Positions 1 through 5,003 of a DNA stretch of 5,003 nucleotides are shown here, one piece after another; position 1 is the stretch's first letter, and the number at the start of each line of letters is the position of its first letter. The stretch covers positions 1 to 5,003 of the forward strand of contig CAMPAF010000225.1 of assembly GCA_946631535.1 (NCBI GenBank), in the 5' to 3' direction. The notes beneath the pieces were generated by a model. It was not told the DNA's origin, did not search any database, and worked only from the letters and a program-made list of their open reading frames with translations. A program made the position numbers and the translations under genes. Source of the stretch: an uncultured Verrucomicrobiota bacterium (lineage in GTDB: Bacteria > Verrucomicrobiota > Kiritimatiellia > RFP12 > UBA1067).

Positions 1-53
1 TCATGATGTGCGACTATTTTAGCGAAAGATTCCTGCGGCGGCAAGCCGATTTG

Positions 54-62
54 TGATACAAT
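54..62 (+). promoter_or_regulatory. Extended -10 promoter of dgt
   Basis: TGATACAAT fits the bacterial extended -10 pattern TGnTAnnnT, and its hexamer TACAAT differs from TATAAT at one base. A 17-bp spacer would put the -35 at 34-39 (TGCGGC), which is a poor match, so the extended TG would have to do most of the work. The predicted transcript start is near 69. That gives a leader of only about 13 nt to the GTG at 82 or 19 nt to the ATG at 88. The same layout recurs before the other two genes, which raises confidence. No mapped transcript start is available. Confidence 0.55.
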
Positions 63-70
63 CTTCGCGC

Positions 71-76
71 AAGGAG
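71..76 (+). promoter_or_regulatory. Shine-Dalgarno site of dgt
   Basis: AAGGAG lies 5 nt before the GTG at 82, 11 nt before the ATG at 88 and 20 nt before the ATG at 97. The spacing favours GTG 82, leaves ATG 88 possible and makes ATG 97 unlikely. Confidence 0.7.
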
Positions 77-81
77 ACACA

Positions 82-1419
82 GTGCTGATGTCACGCATGG
101 AGAAATGGGACAGGTTGCTGTCGAACAAGCGCGTGCGGCTGGCCGCCGACGGCGCGGTGGAGTTGTCGGGTCCGCACAGGCCCGACGTCCGCTCGCCGTA
201 CGAGATCGACTACGAGCGCGTCGTGTTCGCCTCGCCGTTCCGTCGGCTCGCGCGCAAGACGCAGGTGCATCCGTTCTCCGAGGTGGACCACGTGCACAAT
301 CGCCTCACGCACTCGATCGAGGTGGCATCGGTGGGCCACACGTTGGCGCGCGAGGTCGGCTCCTTCCTCGTGGAGCGCGGCGACCTGCCGCCCGAGCGCA
401 TCGGCCACGTGTGCTGGACCGTGCAGGCTGCCGGCCTCGCGCACGACATCGGCAACCCCCCATACGGGCATTCCGGCGAGGCCGCCATCCAGGCGTGGGC
501 CGAGAAGCTGGCCAACGAGCTCGGCGACGACCCGGTGTGGAACGACTTCCGGTTCTTCGACGGAAACGCGCAGACGTTCCGGATGATGTCGCGCCCCGAC
601 CTGCGCGACACATCCTATTTCCGCCTCACCGCCGCCTCCCTCGGCACGCTCGTGAAGTACCCTCGGCTGGCGTCGCACTTCCCGAAGGGATATGCGGGCC
701 AGCGGAAGATGGCCGCGTTCACGTCCGAGGAGACCATATTCCGCGCTGTGTGGGACGAGCTGGGGCTCGTGCGCCACGACGGCTCGTTCATGCGCCACCC
801 GCTCTCGTACCTCTCGGAGGCGGCGGACGACATCTGCTACCGCATCGCTGACTTCGAGGACGCCGTGCTGATGGGGCTACTCCCGTACGGCGAGGTGGCG
901 GAGATATTCCTGAAGGCCATTCCGTCCGAGTTGCACGAGGCAAACCGTGGCCAGCCGATCCAGCGCCTGCGCGCGCTCGCGATCCACCATCTCATCCGCG
1001 CGTTCGTCGCGCAGTTCGAGGAGCATTACGACGAGATCATGGACGGCACGTTCGACGGCGACCTCCGCGCGCGCCTGACCGGTTCTGAAGGGGAGTCGCT
1101 GGACGACATCCAGCGCCGTTACGAGGTGCTGTTCTCGAACCACCGCAAGGTCATAGCCGAGATCGGGTCGTACAGCCAGTTCAACTTCATCCTCACGCAC
1201 TACCTGCGCTTCCTCCAGAAGGTGACCGTGGAGAGATGCCCGTCGTTCGACGAGCTGCCGGCCATCGTCCGCCACCTCGTGCAGCTCGCGTGGGACCGCA
1301 CCTACTACGAGTCCCACCAGCACGAGACCCTCGCGTGGTGGGCGCACGCGGTGCTTGATTTCGTCGTCGGCATGACAGACGACTACATCAACGCCCTCGC
1401 CCACCGACTTGGCGCGTGA
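82..1419 (+). CDS. dgt: Deoxyguanosinetriphosphate triphosphohydrolase (HD-domain dNTPase)
   Basis: This cytoplasmic enzyme of the dGTPase family hydrolyses dGTP, and often other dNTPs, to the deoxynucleoside plus triphosphate, which tunes the dNTP pool. The 445-aa protein carries the HD-domain metal-site residues: H77 in RLTHS, H121-D122 in AHDIGNPPYGHSGE, and an acidic ligand at D249 or D250 in EAADDICY. Other family blocks are the RRLARKTQV segment (54-62), FDGNAQTFR (159-167), the LTAASLGTLVKYP block (182-194) and MTDDYINAL near the C-terminus. E. coli Dgt is 505 aa, so this is a somewhat shorter homologue that appears intact. The start is uncertain: GTG 82 has the best Shine-Dalgarno spacing and ATG 88 is possible. 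ATG 97 gives MEKWDRLLS, which looks like a family N-terminus, but its spacing is poor. The stop is TGA. The next gene has its own promoter, so an operon is not needed. I am confident of the family; substrate preference cannot be read from sequence. Confidence 0.95.
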   Translation: MLMSRMEKWDRLLSNKRVRLAADGAVELSGPHRPDVRSPYEIDYERVVFASPFRRLARKTQVHPFSEVDHVHNRLTHSIEVASVGHTLAREVGSFLVERGDLPPERIGHVCWTVQAAGLAHDIGNPPYGHSGEAAIQAWAEKLANELGDDPVWNDFRFFDGNAQTFRMMSRPDLRDTSYFRLTAASLGTLVKYPRLASHFPKGYAGQRKMAAFTSEETIFRAVWDELGLVRHDGSFMRHPLSYLSEAADDICYRIADFEDAVLMGLLPYGEVAEIFLKAIPSELHEANRGQPIQRLRALAIHHLIRAFVAQFEEHYDEIMDGTFDGDLRARLTGSEGESLDDIQRRYEVLFSNHRKVIAEIGSYSQFNFILTHYLRFLQKVTVERCPSFDELPAIVRHLVQLAWDRTYYESHQHETLAWWAHAVLDFVVGMTDDYINALAHRLGA

Positions 1420-1427
1420 AGCCTGCA

Positions 1428-1437
1428 ACCGTACGGT
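1428..1437. promoter_or_regulatory. 10-bp perfect palindrome upstream of the beta-helix gene
   Basis: ACCGTACGGT is a perfect inverted repeat with no gap, centred about 45 bp before the predicted transcript start at 1478. Its position would suit an operator for a dimeric regulator. A 10-bp palindrome somewhere in a gap of this size is expected by chance in several percent of cases, so this is only a candidate. Confidence 0.2.
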
Positions 1438-1462
1438 ATCTCCGAACGTCAACGCCGTATTA

Positions 1463-1471
1463 TGCTATACT
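1463..1471 (+). promoter_or_regulatory. Extended -10 promoter, predicted to give a leaderless mRNA
   Basis: TGCTATACT matches TGnTAnnnT, with hexamer TATACT at 1466-1471. The ATG begins at 1478, six bases after the hexamer, which is about where a sigma70-type promoter starts transcription. The mRNA would therefore begin at or within a base or two of the start codon. No Shine-Dalgarno sequence lies before that ATG, which agrees. The -35 position at 17-bp spacing (1443-1448, CGAACG) matches the consensus poorly. Confidence 0.55.
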
Positions 1472-1477
1472 TGCGGC

Positions 1478-4000
1478 ATGGGAAAGTGTGCTTTGATTGC
1501 TTGGGCCTGCGCCGCCGCGTGGAATGCCGTGGCGGGAGAGATCTATGTGTCGCCGAAGGGCGATGACGCGGGGGCGGGCACCGCAGCCTCGCCGCTCCGG
1601 ACGCTGTCCGACGCCGCCGCGCGCGCACGCGCCGCCGGCGGCGCGCGGATCGTGCTGGCCGACGGCACGTACGAAACCGCCGAGCCGTTCGTCCTCACAG
1701 CGGCGGACCGCCACCTCGTCTTCGAGGCCGCCCCCGGGGCGTCGCCCGTCGTGAGCGCCGGACGGCGGATCGCGGGCTGGACGGTCGACGCGAAGGGCTG
1801 GTGGCACGCACGCGTGCCGGCCGGCGCGCGGTTCGCGCAGTTTTACGTGGACGGGCAGCGCCGGACGCGTCCGTTCCTGCCGCGCGAGGGCTACTACTTC
1901 GTGGAAACCGCCGGCGGGGCGGACCCCGCCACGGGGCGTGAACGGTTCATCTGCCGGAAGGGCGAGTTCCCGGCGGGGGAGAATCCTGACATGGAGGTGT
2001 GCGTGTTCCACATCTGGTCGATCACGCGCGCGAAGGTCGCCGCGTGGGAGCCGGAGCTCCGCCGCGTCACGCTCGACTCGGCCCATCTCACGCGCGACTA
2101 CGAGGCGATGAACAACGACCGCTGGTACCGCTTCGACAACGTGCGTACCGCGCTCGGCGCGCACGGCGACTGGTATCTTGACTCCGCGAAGGGCGAGATC
2201 ATCTACGTGCCGATGCCCGGCGAGACGCCTGGCGCCTGCGAGACCGTCGCCGCCTGGCACCGACACGCCGTCCGCATCGACGGCGCCGAGGACGTCGTGT
2301 TCCGCGGTGTCACGTTCGCGTACGCCGACTTCGGCGTGCAGGAGGGCGGCAACCACGTGGCGCAGGCGGCAGCCGACCAGCCGGGCGCGGTACACGTCGA
2401 AGGCGCGCGCGGCGTGCGCCTCGAAAACTGCGCCGTGGCGCACACGGGCGCGTACGGCGCGGTGTTCACGCGCGGCTCGGAACGCTGCGCCGCCGTGGGC
2501 TGCGAGTTCTTCGACCTCGGCGCCGGCGGCGTGCGCATCGGCGACGGGTGGGAGAAGGCGCGCAAGCCGGTTCTCTCCCGCGACTGCACGGTGGAGGAGT
2601 GCCTCGTGGAGGAGGGCGGACGCGTGGATCCCGCCGGCGTGGGCGTGTGGGTGGGACACGGCGCCGGCACGCGGATCGCGCACAACACGATACGCAGGCT
2701 CTACTATTCGGGCGTGTCGGTGGGCTGGAACTGGGCCATCGTGACCACGGCGCGCGACAACGTGATCGAGTGGAACCACATCTACGACATCGGGCAGCAC
2801 GTCCTTTCGGACATGGGCGGCATATACCTCCTCGGCGCGCAGCCCGGCACCGTGGAGCGCTACAACCACATCCACCACGTGACGCGCTCGCGCAACTGCG
2901 GGTTCGGCGTGTACTTCGACTCCGGCACGGCGTTCGTGACCGTCACGAACAATGTGGTGCACGACTGCGACGACTGCAACTTCTTCTGCGCGCGCATCTC
3001 GGCCTCGAACCGCGTGGAGAACAACGTCTTCGCGTACGGGCCGCGCTACCAGCTGAGCAACCCGTCGCGCGCGCCGGCGCCGTCCTGCGCATCGCTGTTC
3101 GCGCGCAACGTCGTCCTTTGCGACGATCCAGAGAAATTGATCGCCGTGCAGCCCGACGAACGCGCCATGACGTACGCCAGCAACATCGCCTGGTGCGGCG
3201 GCGCGCCGCTTCCGGACCGCGTTCGGGGCTTCACGTCGCGCGACCCCGGCTTCGCGGATCCGCCCGCGCGCGACTTCCGCATTCGGGATGAGGCGGCGGT
3301 CCGGTCGATCGGCTTCGTGCCGTTCTCGATCGAGGGTTGCGGACGGCGCGCGCCGAGCAGGTTCGCGGCCGTCGCGAAGCCCGTTCCCGCCGTGTTCTTC
3401 CCCGCCCCGGAGAGACTTTCCTTTCCCGTCGCGGAGGATTCGGAGAGCGTTCCCGTCGGGACGTGCTGGCCGAACTGGAAACTCCATCCCAAGGACGGCG
3501 TCAAGTACATCCACGTCACCGACAAGGTCGCGGCGCACGGCGCACGTTCGCTTGAGGTGGTCGACGCCCTGCCCGACTGGCCGCCCCACATGTACCTCGA
3601 CGTGTCGCGCACGAAGCCGGGGCCGTGCAGGATCTCGTTCGCGCTCAGGCTGGAGAAGGGTGCGCGGCCCGAGTTCGAGGTACGGGAGGAGTATTGCCGC
3701 TGGGCGTTGACCCCAGGTCCGAAGATCGACGTGTCCGCCGACGGCTGGTTACGCGCGCGCGGGCGACAACTTATTCAGGTTCCGTTCGACGCATGGTTCA
3801 AGGTGGAGCTGGAGTTCGAGCTGGGCGCGGAAAGGCGGGAACACGTCTATACGGTCTCGGTCACGCTGCCGGGCGAGTCCGCGCCGCGCGTCTTCACGGG
3901 CAATCCGATGCACAAGGGCTTCCGCGAACTCCGCTGGATCGGTTTCCAGAGCCTCGCCAACAACGGCGCGAAGTATTGGATCGACGACTTCGTATTGTAA
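1478..4000 (+). CDS. Exported right-handed beta-helix protein, GH141-like, with C-terminal beta-sandwich
   Basis: This is probably a secreted or periplasmic polysaccharide-degrading enzyme of 840 aa. Residues 1-20 resemble a signal peptide, with a short hydrophobic run and likely cleavage near AVAG-EIYVSP. IYVSPKGDDAGAGT (22-35) opens the fold as in many beta-helix and GH141-like proteins. RFAQFYVDGQRRTR (118-131) and DWYLDSAKGEIIYVP (231-245) are typical of that group. Repeated helical-rung patterns (VVFRGVTF, VRLENCAV, RIAHNTI, NVIEWNHIYDIG, VTVTNNVVHD, RVENNVFAYG) run from about 265 to 520. SDMGGIYLLG (444-453) and GVYFDSGT (477-484) hold candidate catalytic acids D445 and D481. SRDPGFADPPARDFRIRD (587-604) then GFVPF (612-616) is a common closing motif. 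Residues about 645-840 look like a laminin-G or carbohydrate-binding-like sandwich. GH141 includes an alpha-L-fucosidase acting on rhamnogalacturonan II and a xylanase; substrate here is unknown. ATG 1478 is chosen because it starts the signal peptide; a TTG at 1409 would place 23 non-signal residues before it. The neighbouring esterase supports a glycan role. Confidence 0.75.
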   Translation: MGKCALIAWACAAAWNAVAGEIYVSPKGDDAGAGTAASPLRTLSDAAARARAAGGARIVLADGTYETAEPFVLTAADRHLVFEAAPGASPVVSAGRRIAGWTVDAKGWWHARVPAGARFAQFYVDGQRRTRPFLPREGYYFVETAGGADPATGRERFICRKGEFPAGENPDMEVCVFHIWSITRAKVAAWEPELRRVTLDSAHLTRDYEAMNNDRWYRFDNVRTALGAHGDWYLDSAKGEIIYVPMPGETPGACETVAAWHRHAVRIDGAEDVVFRGVTFAYADFGVQEGGNHVAQAAADQPGAVHVEGARGVRLENCAVAHTGAYGAVFTRGSERCAAVGCEFFDLGAGGVRIGDGWEKARKPVLSRDCTVEECLVEEGGRVDPAGVGVWVGHGAGTRIAHNTIRRLYYSGVSVGWNWAIVTTARDNVIEWNHIYDIGQHVLSDMGGIYLLGAQPGTVERYNHIHHVTRSRNCGFGVYFDSGTAFVTVTNNVVHDCDDCNFFCARISASNRVENNVFAYGPRYQLSNPSRAPAPSCASLFARNVVLCDDPEKLIAVQPDERAMTYASNIAWCGGAPLPDRVRGFTSRDPGFADPPARDFRIRDEAAVRSIGFVPFSIEGCGRRAPSRFAAVAKPVPAVFFPAPERLSFPVAEDSESVPVGTCWPNWKLHPKDGVKYIHVTDKVAAHGARSLEVVDALPDWPPHMYLDVSRTKPGPCRISFALRLEKGARPEFEVREEYCRWALTPGPKIDVSADGWLRARGRQLIQVPFDAWFKVELEFELGAERREHVYTVSVTLPGESAPRVFTGNPMHKGFRELRWIGFQSLANNGAKYWIDDFVL

Positions 4001-4026
4001 GGTCGCGCGGGAGCGCAACCCTCCCG
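4001..4026 (+). other. Two alternative hairpins immediately after the beta-helix stop codon
   Basis: Hairpin A (4001-4020) pairs GGT with ACC and GCGC with GCGC, with one C/A mismatch between them and a GGGA loop that fits the GNRA tetraloop pattern. Hairpin B (4008-4026) pairs CGGGAG with CTCCCG over a 7-nt loop. They share bases, so only one can form at a time. No T-rich tract follows, so this is not a standard intrinsic terminator. It may stabilise the 3' end of the message, help Rho-dependent termination, or be incidental to high GC. Confidence 0.35.
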
Positions 4027-4034
4027 AACGTTCG
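4025..4034. promoter_or_regulatory. 10-bp perfect palindrome upstream of the esterase gene
   Basis: CGAACGTTCG is a perfect inverted repeat centred about 58 bp before the predicted transcript start near 4088. It contains part of the 8-mer CCGAACGT (4024-4031), which also occurs at 1442-1449 before the beta-helix gene. This could be a shared regulator site, but the distances to the two promoters differ and chance is a fair explanation. Confidence 0.2.
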
Positions 4035-4052
4035 CATGGCGTTGTTTCGCGC

Positions 4053-4081
4053 TTTACGGCGGGGCGAGGGGATGGTAGAAT
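4053..4081 (+). promoter_or_regulatory. Sigma70-type promoter of the esterase gene
   Basis: The -35 is TTTACG at 4053-4058, matching TTGACA at four of six bases. A 17-bp spacer leads to the -10 hexamer TAGAAT at 4076-4081, preceded by TG at 4073-4074, so it is also an extended -10. Predicted transcription start is near 4088, leaving a leader of about 21 nt that contains the ribosome binding site. This is the best of the three promoters in the window. Confidence 0.6.
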
Positions 4082-4094
4082 TGTCGTAACACTG

Positions 4095-4100
4095 AAAGGA
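4095..4100 (+). promoter_or_regulatory. Shine-Dalgarno site of the esterase gene
   Basis: AAAGGA sits 8 nt before the ATG at 4109, a standard spacing, and fixes that start. The beta-helix gene upstream has no such site. Confidence 0.7.
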
Positions 4101-4108
4101 AAAAACTG

Positions 4109-5003
4109 ATGAAGAAGATTCTGCTGACAGTGGCGGCCGCGTTGTTTGTGGCGGTCGAGTGTGCGGCGGCGGTGACGATGCCGCACGTTTTCGGGGACAA
4201 CATGGTGCTCCAGCAGGGGCAGCGCGTGCCCGTGTGGGGCAAGGCCGCGCCGGGCGAGAAGGTGACCGTGTCGTTCGCCGGGCAGACGGTGACGGCCACG
4301 GCCGACGCGCAGGGACGCTGGAAGACCGCGCTCGCGCCGCTGAAGGCGTGCGCCGAGGGCGCCGAGTTCCATGTGGCGGGCGAGAACGCGCTCGTGTTCA
4401 AGAACGTGGTCGTGGGCGAGGTGTGGTTCTGCTCGGGGCAGAGCAACATGGAATTCACGATGAGCTCGCGGCGCAAGGTGAAGGACTGGCAGAAGGAAGT
4501 GGCCGCCGCGAACTGGCCGCTCATCCGCCACTTCAACGTGGCGCACAAGATCTCCCTTGAACCCCTCGACGACGTGGAGGCCGTGTGGGAGGTGACGACG
4601 CCCCAGACGATCCCGCCGCAGAGCGCGGTGGCGTTCTTCTTCGGCGAAACCCTGCACAAGACGCTGAATGTGCCCGTTGGCCTCATCAACTCCTCGTGGG
4701 GCGGGACAGGCATCGAGCCGTGGACTCCGGCCGGACACCCGGACGACCTCTGGATGCTGCAGAACTTCGGCAAGTGGAACCGTCCGCAAGACGTGCCGAC
4801 CGTGCTCTGGAACGGCATGGTGGCGGGCCTCGTGCCGTTCGCCATCAAGGGCGCCATCTGGTATCAGGGCTGCCACAACATGCGTGACGGCGCCGTCTAC
4901 ACCGACAAGACGGTGTCGCTCGTGCGCGGCTGGCGCCGCGAGTGGGGCCAGGGCGACTTCCCGTACTTCCTCGTGCAGCTCGCGCCCTACAAGTACAACA
5001 ACG
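4109..5003 (+). CDS. Sialate O-acetylesterase-family SGNH hydrolase, partial (3' end beyond window)
   Basis: The reading frame is open from ATG 4109 to the window edge, giving 298 complete codons of an incomplete gene. Family members remove O-acetyl esters from sialic acids or, in many environmental and gut bacteria, from plant polysaccharides. Residues 1-21 form a signal peptide (MKKILLTVAAALFVAVECAAA) with an AAA cleavage site, so the product is exported. VFGDNMVLQQ (27-36) and the beta-sandwich segment with VPVWGKAAPGEKV (40-52) are the usual N-terminal part. GEVWFCSGQSNMEF (103-116) is the hallmark block, with catalytic Ser112. VGLINSSWGGTGIEPW follows, about 80 residues later, then GAIWYQGCHN, where many relatives have WYQGEsN. 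The catalytic His, normally in a C-terminal DxxH block, would lie outside the window. It has its own promoter and ribosome binding site 108 bp after the beta-helix gene. Its target ester cannot be named from sequence. Confidence 0.9.
   Translation, partial: MKKILLTVAAALFVAVECAAAVTMPHVFGDNMVLQQGQRVPVWGKAAPGEKVTVSFAGQTVTATADAQGRWKTALAPLKACAEGAEFHVAGENALVFKNVVVGEVWFCSGQSNMEFTMSSRRKVKDWQKEVAAANWPLIRHFNVAHKISLEPLDDVEAVWEVTTPQTIPPQSAVAFFFGETLHKTLNVPVGLINSSWGGTGIEPWTPAGHPDDLWMLQNFGKWNRPQDVPTVLWNGMVAGLVPFAIKGAIWYQGCHNMRDGAVYTDKTVSLVRGWRREWGQGDFPYFLVQLAPYKYNN

Noticed and set aside
2..22. Possible last codons of an upstream gene ending in TAG at 20-22
   Set aside because: Seven codons are too few to recognise anything, and no Shine-Dalgarno site, terminator or motif supports it.
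91..798. Minus-strand open frame opposite dgt
   Set aside because: It lies opposite the conserved HD motifs of dgt and has no recognisable features of its own.
1409..1477. N-terminal extension of the beta-helix gene from TTG 1409, overlapping the dgt stop
   Set aside because: It would put 23 non-hydrophobic residues before the signal peptide, uses a rare start codon, and covers a likely -10 promoter and a palindrome.
1420..1477. Intrinsic terminator after dgt
   Set aside because: The only inverted repeat is the gapless palindrome ACCGTACGGT, which cannot form a proper loop with long arms and has no T-tract after it.
1460..3589. Long open frame on the minus strand (709 codons) opposite the beta-helix gene
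   Set aside because: The + strand frame has a signal peptide and clear family motifs. The antisense product is rich in Arg, Ala, His and Val with no recognisable domain, as expected for a shadow frame in GC-rich DNA.
3749..4876. Minus-strand open frame spanning the gap and the start of the esterase gene
   Set aside because: It runs opposite the conserved esterase motifs and across the promoter region, and its translation is low-complexity and resembles no family.

Overview
The window is GC-rich bacterial DNA with three genes on the + strand, none of them obviously foreign to the others in base composition. They are a cytoplasmic dNTP triphosphohydrolase (dgt, 82-1419), an exported right-handed beta-helix protein resembling GH141-type glycosidases (1478-4000), and the start of an exported sialate O-acetylesterase-family SGNH hydrolase (4109 to beyond 5003). 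The pairing of a secreted beta-helix enzyme with a SIAE-type esterase, with no SusC/SusD-like genes in view, suggests a polysaccharide-degrading member of the PVC group (Kiritimatiellota, Lentisphaerota or Verrucomicrobiota). That placement is inference from gene content and promoter style; no phylogenetic marker is present.

Layout. Positions 1-81 hold the dgt promoter and ribosome binding site. Positions 1420-1477 are a 58-bp gap with a 10-bp palindrome and an extended -10 promoter placed so close to the next ATG that a leaderless transcript is predicted. Positions 4001-4108 hold two mutually exclusive hairpins just after the beta-helix stop codon, then a sigma70-like promoter and a good ribosome binding site for the esterase. 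No stretch over 300 bp lacks a gene, and I saw no RNA gene, mobile element, CRISPR array or long repeat.

How the genes relate. The two exported proteins plausibly act on the same kind of substrate, complex plant or host glycans: the esterase would remove O-acetyl groups and the beta-helix enzyme would cleave a glycosidic bond. dgt is a housekeeping nucleotide-pool gene with no evident functional link. Each gene has its own extended -10 promoter (TGnTAnAnT) a few bases upstream, so the three look individually transcribed rather than an operon.

I see no convincing sign of an undescribed multi-gene system. The points most worth checking are the repeated promoter layout with very short or absent 5' leaders, and the divergent core of the beta-helix enzyme.
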